Source: Oscillibacter sp. CAG:241 (lineage in GTDB: Bacteria > Bacillota > Clostridia > Oscillospirales > Oscillospiraceae). From it: DNA of 37,476 nucleotides. Position 1 is the first letter of the stretch; each line of letters opens with the position of its first letter. The notes under the pieces are model-generated. The model ran no database searches, had not been told where the DNA came from, and worked only from the letters and a program-made list of their open reading frames with translations. Positions 30,469 through 37,476 of this stretch are shown in pieces. The stretch lies in NCBI GenBank assembly GCA_000435975.1, contig FR884131.1, forward strand, positions 1 to 37,476. Reading direction: 5' to 3'. The position numbers were made by a program, and so were the translations under genes.

Positions 30469-31460
30469 AGCGCCGCACGCTCCTTTCTCTTTGGCGTCAA
30501 GCTCTTGCAGGCAGCGCCGAAAAACCGCTTCATGGCCGGGTTATTGGTGGCCTGCATCACCAGAATCAGCACCACGGCGTACACCAGCATCCGGTAGTCC
30601 GCCACCTCACGCAGCGCCTCCGGCAGCACCGTCAGCACGATGGCGGATACCACCGAGCCGGGCACGCTGCCCATACCGCCCAGCACCACGATGACCAGGA
30701 TCTCGATGGACATATTGTAGTCAAAGGCAGCCGCCTTGATGTTGGCCAGCGAGTGTCCGTACAGCACGCCGGCGCACCCGGCGAAGAACGCCGCGATGAC
30801 GAACACCGCCAGCTTGTACCGGGTAACGCTCAGCCCCACGGATTCCGCCGCGATGCGGTTATCCCGGATGGCCATGATGGCCCGGCCGTACTTGGAGCGC
30901 TTCAGGTTCAGCATCACCGCCACCGTCAGCAGAACCAGCGCCGCGCCGTAGGGCAGCAGCTCCTTGGCCCCGGCATAGATGGCAGAGGTATTCAGACCCA
31001 GCGCCCCGCCGGTAACGCGCAGATTGGTGATGATGTTCTTGATGATCTCGCCGCAGGCCAGCGTTACGATGGCCAGATAATCGCCCCGCAGCCGCAGCGT
31101 GGGCAGCCCCACCAGCAGGCCGAACACCGCTGCCGTCAGGCCGCCTGCCAGCATGCTCACCGGAAGGCGCACCATCAGCGGCAGCGCCGTATTCGTCAGT
31201 GCGATGGCCACCAGACAGCCGGAGAACAGTCCCACGGACATGAACCCGGCGTGACCTAAGCTCAGCTCGCCCAGCAGTCCTACCACCAGATTCAGCGATA
31301 CCGCCATCACGATATACACCGCCGTGGGGATCAGCATATTCGTCACCTGCCGGGTCAGGCTCCCGGTATACAGCAGTGCGGCCATGACCGCCAGCAGCAT
31401 GGCCACCGCCGCCGCTGTCAGCAGGTCGCCCCGCCGGCTTTTTTTCTGTGTCAGTTGCAT
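30465..31460 (-). CDS. livM: Branched-chain amino acid ABC transporter permease LivM
   Basis: The protein of about 331 residues has 8-10 hydrophobic segments. The family stretch SLNLVVGLLGELSLGHAGFM is near residues 56-75, with GLPTLRLRGDYLAIVTLACGEI and the GGMGSVPGSVVSA coupling region further on. ATG 31460 is preferred because AGGTGAGG precedes it; a GTG at 31469 is the alternative. It lies 10 bases after the livH stop. With LivH it forms the membrane channel. Confidence 0.93.
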   Translation of the reverse strand: MQLTQKKSRRGDLLTAAAVAMLLAVMAALLYTGSLTRQVTNMLIPTAVYIVMAVSLNLVVGLLGELSLGHAGFMSVGLFSGCLVAIALTNTALPLMVRLPVSMLAGGLTAAVFGLLVGLPTLRLRGDYLAIVTLACGEIIKNIITNLRVTGGALGLNTSAIYAGAKELLPYGAALVLLTVAVMLNLKRSKYGRAIMAIRDNRIAAESVGLSVTRYKLAVFVIAAFFAGCAGVLYGHSLANIKAAAFDYNMSIEILVIVVLGGMGSVPGSVVSAIVLTVLPEALREVADYRMLVYAVVLILVMQATNNPAMKRFFGAACKSLTPKRKERAAL

Positions 31461-31470
31461 TTTCCTCACC

Positions 31471-32349
31471 TCACACCTTCTCCTGCATGGGTTTTCCCAG
31501 CAGGCCGGTAGGCTTCACCACCAGCACCACCACCAGCACGGCGAACACGATGGCGTCCGCCCACAGGGTGGAGATATACGTTTTGGACATCTGCTCGATC
31601 AGGCCCAGCAGGATACCGCCTATCATGGCGCCGGGGATAGAGCCGATGCCGCCGAATACCGCCGCCGTAAAGGCCTTGATGCCGGGCATGGCGCCGGTGG
31701 TGGGCTTGATGTACACATAGGTCATGCCATAGAACATACTGGCGAAGGCGGCCAGCGCCGAACCGATGGCAAACGTCAGCGTGATGGTCCTGTCCACATG
31801 GATACCCATCAGCGTGGCGGCCCCCTTATCCTCGGACACGGCACGCATGGCCTTGCCCAGCTTCGTCCTGTCGATAAACAGCGTCAGGGCTGCCATCAGC
31901 GCCGCCGTCACCGCCAGCGTCAGCAGCGTGATACCGTCTATCTGCACGCTGCCCACCGTCAGCATGGGCAGCTTCAGCAGCGTGGGATAGGCCATCTGCT
32001 GTGACCCGAAGATCAGCAGCGCTGCATTTTGCAGCAAATAGCTGACGCCGATGGCGGTGATGAGTACGCTCAGCGGCGCCGCCTGCCGCAGCGGCTTATA
32101 GGCGCAGAATTCGATGACCACGCCCAGCACCGCGCATACCGCGATGCTGACGATCACCGTTACCCACGGGGACAGGCCCATCTGCGCCACCGCCACAATG
32201 CCGCTGTATGCGCCCACCATAATCACGTCGCCGTGGGCGAAGTTCAGCATTTTGGCGATACCGTAAACCATGGTGTAGCCCAGCGCGATCAGCGCGTAGA
32301 TGCTCCCCAGACTCAGACCGCTTATCAAGGTTTGTATCAGGTTCGTCAT
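31471..32349 (-). CDS. livH: Branched-chain amino acid ABC transporter permease LivH
   Basis: The 292-residue membrane protein has LivH hallmarks: GLSLGSIYALIALGYTMVYG near the N-terminus, then KMLNFAHGDVIM. The C-terminal half has FGGIGSIPGAMIGG, the EAA-like loop contacting the ATPase, and ends VKPTGLLGK. ATG 32349 lies 9 bases after AAAGGA; an ATG three codons earlier is too close to that site. A GC-rich stem-loop separates it from livK. Confidence 0.93.
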   Translation of the reverse strand: MTNLIQTLISGLSLGSIYALIALGYTMVYGIAKMLNFAHGDVIMVGAYSGIVAVAQMGLSPWVTVIVSIAVCAVLGVVIEFCAYKPLRQAAPLSVLITAIGVSYLLQNAALLIFGSQQMAYPTLLKLPMLTVGSVQIDGITLLTLAVTAALMAALTLFIDRTKLGKAMRAVSEDKGAATLMGIHVDRTITLTFAIGSALAAFASMFYGMTYVYIKPTTGAMPGIKAFTAAVFGGIGSIPGAMIGGILLGLIEQMSKTYISTLWADAIVFAVLVVVLVVKPTGLLGKPMQEKV

Positions 32350-32379
32350 AGTTATCATTCCTTTGCGTCGCCCCCGGCG

Positions 32380-32408
32380 CGTCCTCCCGGCACACGGCCG
32401 GGAGGACG
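32380..32408 (-). terminator. Intercistronic stem-loop between livK and livH
   Basis: A 12-bp GC-rich stem (32380-32391 with 32397-32408), extended by GCCCCC/GGGGGC ends, has no U-run. Such stems often protect the binding-protein mRNA or reduce read-through, giving more binding protein than permease. Confidence 0.6.
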
Positions 32409-32442
32409 GGGGCTTATGTGAGGTAGGTAGAGTGAGGCTTGA

Positions 32443-33621
32443 TTATGCCGCGGCGTCGGTGCTCTCCTGACCGAAGAGCGTACCCACGCCGTTCTTATAG
32501 AGGATAGCGCTGGCGGCCTTGTTGGTGTTGCCGTCGGCGTTCCACGTCATGGTGCCGGTAACGCCCTCCACGGTCAGGGAGGTCATCGCAGCAGCCAGCT
32601 CCGCACCGGAGGTGCTGCCTGCGGCTTCCACGGCGGCCTTGACGGCGTACACCGCATCGTAGGCGTCGGCGGCAAACTGGTCGGGTGTGGCGCCATAGGC
32701 CTCCTCATACGCCTTGACGAAGGCCTGCACCCTGGGATCGGTGGAATCCGCCGCGAAGGGGGTCATCATCAGCACATTGTCCGCGATGGTCACATCCTGA
32801 CTGACCTTGCCCAGGATGCCGTCCAGGCCATCGCCCCCGAAGAAGTACACATCCTCCGCGAACTTGCCCTTGGCCTGGGTCAGGAAGGTGGAGGCCTCCT
32901 CCGCGTAGATGGGGAGGAACACCACCTTGACGCCGGAGTTGGCCAGTGCGTTCACCTGCGTGGAAAAGTCCGTAGCCGTGGCAGCGGTAAAGGTCTGGGT
33001 CTCCTTGATGGTCACGCCGGTTTTTTCACACTCGGCCACGAATGCGTTGTACAGTCCGGCGGAATAATCGTTGTCGCTCTGATAGAGCACGCCTACCTCA
33101 TCGGCCAGCGCGTTGTCCTTCAGGTAGTTCGCCGCAGCCGTACCCTGATAGGAGTCGTAGAAGCAGATGCGGAAGGCCTTGTCGTTGCCGTCGATGCACT
33201 TGTCGGCAGAGCCGGTGGTCTCCATGATGAACATATCGTCCGCCTTGGCCGCCGCCACCACGGAGGCCGTTTCACCGGACAGCACGCCGCCCAGAAATAC
33301 GTTCATGCCCCAGTCCATCAGCTTGCCGTAGGCCGCCACGGCGCTCTCGGGGTCGCCCTGCGAGTCCTGCGCGCTCAGCTCCAGCTGCTTGCCGTTGACG
33401 CCGCCGGCAGCGTTGATCTCCTTGACAGCCAGCTCCGCGCCGTGCTGCACGGACAGGCCGTAGTTGGCGTAGCCGCCGGTCAGCGGCCCCACCACGCCCA
33501 GCTTGATCGTCTCGGCGGCGTCAGCCGCGCCGCCGCTGCCGTTATCGGCCTTATTGCCGCAGGCCATCAGGCTGAATGCCATCACAACGGCCATCAACAT
33601 CGCAAATACTCTCTTTTTCAT
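32443..33621 (-). CDS. livK: Branched-chain amino acid binding lipoprotein (LivJ/LivK type)
   Basis: The 392-residue lipoprotein is the substrate-binding component. Its signal peptide ends in a lipobox (FSLMAC, C at about 21), so it is tethered to the outer membrane face. A Gly/Ser linker precedes the type I periplasmic-binding fold, with KLGVVGPLTGGYANYGLS near residues 41-58, typical for Liv receptors. AGGAG precedes the ATG at 33621. No strong promoter lies in the 60 bases between the upstream terminator (33683-33711) and the RBS, so transcription probably comes through the leader region from 33981-34009. Leu/Ile/Val is the expected ligand by family, but other amino acids or amides occur. 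Confidence 0.92.
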   Translation of the reverse strand: MKKRVFAMLMAVVMAFSLMACGNKADNGSGGAADAAETIKLGVVGPLTGGYANYGLSVQHGAELAVKEINAAGGVNGKQLELSAQDSQGDPESAVAAYGKLMDWGMNVFLGGVLSGETASVVAAAKADDMFIMETTGSADKCIDGNDKAFRICFYDSYQGTAAANYLKDNALADEVGVLYQSDNDYSAGLYNAFVAECEKTGVTIKETQTFTAATATDFSTQVNALANSGVKVVFLPIYAEEASTFLTQAKGKFAEDVYFFGGDGLDGILGKVSQDVTIADNVLMMTPFAADSTDPRVQAFVKAYEEAYGATPDQFAADAYDAVYAVKAAVEAAGSTSGAELAAAMTSLTVEGVTGTMTWNADGNTNKAASAILYKNGVGTLFGQESTDAAA

Positions 33622-33677
33622 GGTTTTGTTCTCCTATTCGTTGGTTTGATAAAAGCCTCTCCGTCGCCGGAGATATA

Positions 33678-33711
33678 CAAAAAAGCGGCTCCGCCAATGG
33701 CAGAGCCGCTT
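33678..33711 (-). terminator. Terminator in the livK leader (possible attenuator)
   Basis: On the minus strand a 13-bp stem (arms about 33699-33711 and 33683-33695, one G-U) with loop ATT is followed by six T. It lies 22 bases after the small ORF and 57 bases before livK. A 9-base copy of its centre (GCCAATGGC at 33693-33701) also occurs at 33750-33758 and could pair with it. Confidence 0.8.
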
Positions 33712-33733
33712 CGCTGTATCCTGTATCAGCCTA

Positions 33734-33943
33734 TCATGCGGTTATCCGTGCCAATGGCGCATAGGGAAAAGCGGCCAGTACCAGCAGTACCAGCGCGCAA
33801 ATAATAATAATGGACGCCATAATCATGGCGCCCAGCACGGACAGAATGACAGTATGAGAAGCGGCGCAGGCGCAGCAGAAAGCAGCACCGGCACAGGCGG
33901 CGGTCATGGTCTTGTTCATCTTGCGGTTCATAGTCTTGGTCAT
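33734..33943 (-). CDS. Small Ile/Leu/Val-rich ORF upstream of livK (leader peptide or membrane peptide)
   Basis: A 69-residue ORF starts at 33943 after GGGAGG at good spacing, behind a strong promoter. The N-terminus is basic and Met/Lys-rich; residues 17-30 are Cys/Ala-rich. Residues 44-56 read SIIIICALVLLVL, with four consecutive ATT Ile codons and 10 of 13 branched-chain residues. It is followed by an intrinsic terminator and then the branched-chain transporter. It could be a one-TM membrane peptide, as its hydrophobic run is long enough, or a leader peptide for attenuation in the manner of ilv leaders. No family is recognised. Confidence 0.55.
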   Translation of the reverse strand: MTKTMNRKMNKTMTAACAGAAFCCACAASHTVILSVLGAMIMASIIIICALVLLVLAAFPYAPLARITA

Positions 33944-33980
33944 CGTGGCCGCCTCCCTTCGCTTCAAAAATGATGGATGA

Positions 33981-34009
33981 ATTCTAGCAAAATCTTCCAG
34001 CGAAGTCAA
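33981..34009 (-). promoter_or_regulatory. Strong sigma-A promoter for the liv leader ORF
   Basis: On the minus strand TTGACT (34004-34009), 17 bases, TAGAAT (33981-33986), about 30 bases before the leader ORF start region. Confidence 0.75.
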
Positions 34010-34275
34010 CCGTCGTTTCCGCCAAATCACAGTCATACCCCAAAATTTTTCACTATATACGTTATGCAAAGTGCACAAGTTCCCCTTACGCTGCTGCGCC
34101 GTTTGACCACATGCGCCATTCTCGCGGAAGGGCGTAATGTTTTCGGCATGGAGAGCGGAATAGCAGCACGCAGTGCGCCAATGGGTAAAGGGCGCGTTGC
34201 CGGTCTTTCTAAGCAATTGGCTGCATATAACAAATATACCCGGGACTATTTCTGAATTTTTATGCAAAACGGGCA
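34010..34275. other. Divergent intergenic region
   Basis: This AT-richer spacer separates the two transporter operons. The possible ORFs across it lack ribosome sites and family features. I see no RNA gene or clear operator palindrome. Confidence 0.5.
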
Positions 34276-34304
34276 TTTACTTTTGCTATTAAAAGTGATA
34301 AAGT
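34276..34304 (+). promoter_or_regulatory. Possible promoter for the aromatic-type transporter operon
   Basis: TTTACT (34276-34281), 17 bases, TAAAGT (34299-34304). Both hexamers are imperfect. Confidence 0.35.
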
Positions 34305-34347
34305 TCCAATCAACAAGTCGCTGCCCCGCAGCAGGAAGGAGTCCGCT

Positions 34348-34479
34348 ATGGCAAAGCTGAACGCTGACAACTGCATCTGTGCGTCCCGGATGGGCTCCTA
34401 CCGTGTCTATGCCGCCTTCTATTACGAGGGCTATTTTTGCTGCGCAAAAAAGGAATTTCCGGCAGTGCATAGGGCATAG
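34348..34479 (+). CDS. Tyr-rich 43-residue leader ORF
   Basis: The ATG at 34348 follows AAGGAG at 6-7 bases and opens 43 codons ending TAG at 34479. Tyr occurs at positions 18, 21, 25, 26 and 29 and Phe at 24, 30 and 37; there is no Trp. Cys occurs at 9, 11, 31 and 32. A terminator hairpin begins 20 bases after the stop, and the binding-protein gene of a TrpXYZ-like transporter starts at 34565. Size, position and residue bias fit a leader peptide of a tyrosine/aromatic attenuator. It could also be a remnant of a larger gene. Confidence 0.55.
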   Translation: MAKLNADNCICASRMGSYRVYAAFYYEGYFCCAKKEFPAVHRA

Positions 34480-34531
34480 ACGCAACGTATTTGTTTGCAA
34501 AAAGCTCTGTTCCACCCGGAACAGGGCTTTT
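34426..34531 (+). promoter_or_regulatory. Candidate attenuator: terminator with competing antiterminator
   Basis: The terminator stem is 34501-34513 with 34518-34530 (13 pairs, one G-U) followed by TTTT. A competing pairing is possible: 34434-34440 (TTTTTGC) with 34497-34503 (GCAAAAA), then after a 2-base bulge 34427-34431 with 34504-34508 (one G-U). This takes up the first eight bases of the terminator's 5' arm. The upstream strand lies just after the first four Tyr codons of the leader ORF. Confidence 0.5.
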
Positions 34532-34564
34532 CATTATTTGTATCACCGAAAAAGGAGAAACACC

Positions 34565-35517
34565 ATGAAAAAACTGTTTACACTGTTCCTTGCGCTGGTC
34601 ATGATCGTCAGCATGGCAGCCTGCGGCAAGACCGATATCCCCGACAACAGCGGCGATAACGCCGGGAAGGCCACCTACCGGGTGGGCGTGTGCCAGCTGG
34701 CCCAGCACCCGGCTTTGGACGCCGCCACCCAGGGCTTCGTGGATGCGCTGAAGGAGGAGCTGGGCGACGATGTAAACATCGAAGTGCAGAACGCCTCCGG
34801 CGAGAGCAACAACTGCTCCACCATCATCAACGGCTTTCTGTCCTCTGATGTAGACCTCATCATGGCCAATGCCACCCCGGCGCTGACCGCATTCTGGGCA
34901 CGGCCGTTACGGCTTACGGCGTGGCGCTGGATCTGGATGACTTTGACGGCACCGTGGGCGGCAACATCTCCGGTACCTCCGACCTTGCCGATCTGGAGAA
35001 GCAGGCCGCCATGGTGACCGAGTGGTTCCCCGACGCCATGAAGGTGGGGCTGCTGTTCTGCTCCGCCGAGCCCAACTCACGCTACCAGATCGATGAGATC
35101 ACCAAGCACCTCACCGACAAGGGGATCATCTGCACGGAGTTTGCCTTCACCGACTCCAACGATCTGGCTGCCGTGACGGAAAAGGCCGCCGCTTCCAGCG
35201 ACGTGATCTACATCCCCACGGACAACACCGCTGCCAACAACACCGAGAGCATCGCCAACATCCTGACCGCCGCCGGTGTACCCGCCGTGTGCGGTGAGGC
35301 CGGCCTGTGCGCCGGCTGCGGCGTATGCACCCTGTCCATCGACTACTACGATCTGGGCGTGACCACCGGTAAGATGGCCGCCAAGATCCTCAAGGGCGAG
35401 GCGGATATCTCCACTATGCCCATCGAATACGCTCCCGCTGCCCCCAAGTACAACGCCGCCATGTGCGAAACGATGAACATCACTCCGCTGGAGGGCTACA
35501 CCGCCATCGAGGGCTGA
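34565..35517 (+). pseudogene. TrpX-like ABC substrate-binding lipoprotein with internal deletion/frameshift
   Basis: The gene encodes a COG2984-type binding protein of the TrpXYZ class, which serves import of tryptophan or related aromatic compounds. A signal peptide and lipobox (SMAAC, C at about 20) are followed by TYRVGVCQLAQHPALDAATQGF. Sense is lost after LIMANATPALTA at 34890; the continuation (ILGTAVTAYGVALDLDDFDG onward) resumes exactly at 34891 in another frame. Compared with the family, roughly nine residues are missing there, so 3n+1 bases (about 28-31) are deleted. The rest, to the stop at 35517, is normal, including GEAGLCAGCGVCTLSIDYYDLG. AAAGGAG precedes the ATG. As written, the transporter would lack its receptor. 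Confidence 0.82.
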
Positions 35518-35534
35518 ACGCCTGAGCTGTAACC

Positions 35535-35558
35535 GGGAGGGGGGCTATCCCCCCTCCC
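35535..35558 (+). terminator. Intercistronic stem-loop after the binding-protein gene
   Basis: Ten G/C pairs (35535-35544 with 35549-35558) and loop CTAT lack a U-run. Position and type mirror the stem after livK. Confidence 0.6.
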
Positions 35559-35646
35559 CCCTCATACGGATAGGCTCCGCCGCAGGAGAACGAACACCAT
35601 CGCCCTTCTGCGGCAGAGTCTGACAAGGAAAAGGAAGGAAAATAAC

Positions 35647-36561
35647 ATGTTGCTCACCTCGCTTCTCAACGCGCTGCCGGGCGCCGTCACCCAGGGCCTC
35701 ATCTGGGGACTGATGGCCATCGGCGTATACATCACCTACCGCATTCTGGACGTGGCCGACCTGACCGTGGACGGCTCGCTGGCGCTGGGCGGCGCGGCCT
35801 GCGTCATGCTGATTCGCGGCGGCGCAAATCCGTGGCTGGCGCTGCTCATCGCCGCCCTGTGCGGCGCGGCGGCAGGCTTTATCACCGGAACGCTCCATAC
35901 CCGCTGCGGCATCCCCGCTATTCTGGCCGGTATTCTGACGCAGCTGGCGCTCTATTCCGTAAACCTGCGGATCATGGGCGGCAAGGCCAATCAGGCCGTC
36001 AGCGTGGACAAGTACGACCTGATCGTATCCCAGCGCTTTGTGCGGCAGCTGAGTCTGGAAAATCCCATGCCCCTGCTGCTGCTCGTCACCGCCCTGCTCA
36101 TCGCCGCGCTGTACTGGTTCTTCGGCACGGAGATCGGCTGCGGTATCCGCGCCACCGGTGCCAATGCCCGCATGGCGCGGGCGCAGGGCATCAACACCCA
36201 GCGCAGCGTGGTGGTGGGTCTTGCCCTCTCCAACGGCATCGCGGCGCTCTCCGGCGCGCTCCTGTGCCAGTATCAGGGTTCGGCGGACGTGAACATGGGC
36301 CGCGGCGCCATCGTCATCGGACTGGCCGCCGTCATCATCGGCGAGAGCCTGTTGGGCAAGGTGTTCCGCAACTTCGGCCTTCGTATGCTGTCGGTGTCGC
36401 TGGGCGCTATTGTCTATTACCTTGTTTTGCAGGTGGTCTTGCAGCTGGGCCTGAACACCAATGATCTGAAGCTCCTGTCCGCCGCAATCGTGGCCGTATT
36501 TCTGGCCGTCCCCCACCTGAAAGGAAAACTCACCCACAAAGGAGGCACCGTCCATGCTTGA
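35647..36561 (+). CDS. TrpY-like ABC transporter permease
   Basis: The 304-residue membrane protein is of COG4120, the permease of TrpXYZ-type importers. Near the N-terminus it has GLIWGLMAIGVYITYRILDVADLTVDGS (about 17-44), a family signature, and about 8-9 TM segments in all. The GCGIRATGANARMARAQGIN stretch (about 164-183) is the coupling loop shared with branched-chain and sugar permeases. AAGGAAGG precedes the ATG. Its last 8 bases overlap the ATPase gene. Confidence 0.92.
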   Translation: MLLTSLLNALPGAVTQGLIWGLMAIGVYITYRILDVADLTVDGSLALGGAACVMLIRGGANPWLALLIAALCGAAAGFITGTLHTRCGIPAILAGILTQLALYSVNLRIMGGKANQAVSVDKYDLIVSQRFVRQLSLENPMPLLLLVTALLIAALYWFFGTEIGCGIRATGANARMARAQGINTQRSVVVGLALSNGIAALSGALLCQYQGSADVNMGRGAIVIGLAAVIIGESLLGKVFRNFGLRMLSVSLGAIVYYLVLQVVLQLGLNTNDLKLLSAAIVAVFLAVPHLKGKLTHKGGTVHA

Positions 36562-37348
36562 GCTGAAACATATTTCCAAAACCTTCTTTCCCGGCACAGT
36601 CAACGCCAAAACAGCGCTGGATGACCTGTCGCTGACCCTCCATGACGGCGATTTCGTCACCGTCATCGGCGGCAACGGCGCGGGAAAATCCACCATGCTC
36701 AACGCTATGGCAGGCACGTTCACCGTGGACAGCGGCTCCATCCTGCTGGACGGTGAGGACATCACCCGCAAGCCGGAGCACCGCCGCGCCGCCGATCTGG
36801 GCCGGGTATTCCAAGACCCCATGATGGGCACCGCCGGTGATATGTGGATCGAGGAAAATCTGGCGCTGGCCGCCCGCCGCGGCAGCCGCCGCACCTTCAA
36901 ATGGGGCATCTCTCACGCCGAGCGGGAGCAATACCGCGCCCTGCTGGCCCCACTGGGTCTGGGGCTGGAGGATCGACTGACCACCAAGGTAGGGCTGCTC
37001 TCCGGCGGTCAGCGGCAGGCGCTGACGCTGCTGATGGCCTCCCTGAAGAAGCCCAAGCTCCTGTTGCTGGACGAGCACACCGCCGCCCTCGACCCCAAGA
37101 CCGCCGCCAAGGTGCTGGAGCTCTCTGACCGCATCGTGGCCGAAAACGGCCTGACCACCATGATGGTGACCCACAATATGAAGGACGCCATTGCCCACGG
37201 CAACCGCCTCATTATGATGGACGCCGGCCGCGTGGTGCTGGACATTGCCGGCCGGGAAAAGCAGAGGCTCACCGTACCCGATCTGCTGGCACTCTTTTCC
37301 GAGGCCGGCGGCACCGACGCAGCAGACGATAAGCTGCTGCTGGCATAA
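36554..37348 (+). CDS. TrpZ-like ABC transporter ATPase
   Basis: The 264-residue ATPase is of COG1101. Walker A is GGNGAGKS (about 39-46), the Q-loop is in RVFQDPMMGTAGDM (about 84-97; the MGTAGDM text is typical of this family), the signature is LSGGQRQ (about 149-155), Walker B is LLLLDEHTAALDPKT and the switch His is in VTHNM. DEHTAALDPKT, with His after the catalytic Glu, marks the family. AAAGGAGG precedes the ATG, inside the permease gene. It is the last gene of the operon. Confidence 0.93.
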   Translation: MLELKHISKTFFPGTVNAKTALDDLSLTLHDGDFVTVIGGNGAGKSTMLNAMAGTFTVDSGSILLDGEDITRKPEHRRAADLGRVFQDPMMGTAGDMWIEENLALAARRGSRRTFKWGISHAEREQYRALLAPLGLGLEDRLTTKVGLLSGGQRQALTLLMASLKKPKLLLLDEHTAALDPKTAAKVLELSDRIVAENGLTTMMVTHNMKDAIAHGNRLIMMDAGRVVLDIAGREKQRLTVPDLLALFSEAGGTDAADDKLLLA

Positions 37349-37377
37349 GCTTTCCGACAAGCGTTGCAAAATAGCAT

Positions 37378-37437
37378 GCCCCCGGCTCTGCCGGGGGCTT
37401 TGTGCTGTCATACCGCAGCCGGAGCGCGCATACGCTG
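37378..37437 (+). repeat. Direct repeat, right copy, with terminator hairpin
   Basis: This is a 58/60 match to 28184-28243. The hairpin part serves as a terminator 30 bases after the ATPase gene; the remaining 40 bases are the flank found upstream of the deacetylase gene at 28.2 kb. Confidence 0.9.
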
Positions 37438-37476
37438 CTGGGCGACTGGGCGGAGAAATACCCGGAGTCGGTAAAG
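37438..37476 (+). pseudogene. Internal fragment of the PdaB-like deacetylase gene at the window edge
   Basis: Bases 37439-37476 are identical to 28544-28581, coding GDWAEKYPESVK of the deacetylase. Compared with the left copy, 28244-28543 (start region, anchor and motif 1) is missing between the repeat and this piece. No start codon is close upstream in frame. It runs off the window, so its 3' end is unseen. Confidence 0.8.

Noticed and set aside
33977..34255. Plus-strand ORF of 92 codons in the divergent intergenic region
   Set aside because: No ribosome site and no recognisable protein; it overlaps the liv promoter on the other strand.
33944..34276. Minus-strand N-terminal extension of the small liv leader ORF (to 180 residues)
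   Set aside because: It would read through the strong promoter at 33981-34009; the internal ATG at 33943 has the good ribosome site.
34200..34564. T-box riboswitch before the TrpX-like gene
   Set aside because: No T-box sequence (GGGTGG-ACCGCG type) or specifier-stem signals are found; the only strong elements are the small ORF and a terminator.

Overview
The window looks like chromosomal DNA of a GC-rich gut member of the Clostridia, most likely an Oscillospirales/Oscillospiraceae relative of the Flavonifractor–Lawsonibacter–Dysosmobacter type. This rests on the GC-rich codon use, SD-led genes, sigma-A type promoters, the SRP RNA–dnaX–ybaB order, PdaB-like and DUF2974 proteins, and a 112-bp intergenic inverted-repeat element of a kind I remember from this group. 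The exact genus cannot be fixed from the sequence alone. No plasmid, phage, transposase, tRNA, rRNA or CRISPR array is visible.

Layout. 1-4.8 kb: hairpin cluster, a small DUF5684 membrane protein (-), an AzgA-type NCS2 purine permease (+), a MITE-like element, a Cof-type HAD phosphatase (-), a frameshifted YbaK/ProXp-ala editing-domain gene and an HD-domain hydrolase (+). 4.8-9.1 kb: a FlaA1/CapD-type nucleotide-sugar dehydratase and FtsH, both (-), the latter with a terminator-like hairpin in its leader. 9.2-19.7 kb (+): SRP RNA, dnaX, a YbaB/EbfC protein, then rpoB-rpoC. 19.7-22.1 kb (-): a cupin-HTH regulator and a LysM-G5-M23 cell-wall peptidase. 22.3-28.2 kb (+): an XRE regulator plus DUF2974 hydrolase pair, an SH3-NlpC/P60 peptidase, a frameshifted MATE transporter, cysK, and a 3'-truncated PdaB-like deacetylase. 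28.8-37.35 kb: two divergent amino-acid ABC operons, livKHMGF (-) and a TrpXYZ-like set (+). The last 99 bases repeat the cysK terminator region and then run into an internal piece of the deacetylase gene.

How the parts work together. The two cell-wall peptidase genes each carry a perfect match to the WalR box (TGTWAH-N5-TGTWAH). One box lies at the predicted transcription start and one sits upstream of a poor -35, which suggests opposite control by a WalKR-type system. The two divergent transporter operons share a design: promoter, small ORF with a good ribosome site, intrinsic terminator, then the binding-protein gene. The small ORF before liv has an Ile/Leu/Val-rich run. The one before the aromatic-type transporter has five Tyr codons within twelve codons, and its RNA can form an alternative pairing that blocks the terminator. 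I read these as candidate leader-peptide attenuators, and they are the most interesting signals here.

Cautions. Three genes (YbaK-like, MATE, TrpX-like) have net 3n+1 indels. Two of these are GC-rich, imperfect tandem copies whose differences look like G miscalls, so assembly or sequencing error is a serious alternative to true pseudogenes. The deacetylase split and its flanking repeats may likewise mark an inserted or rearranged segment, or a chimeric sequence end.
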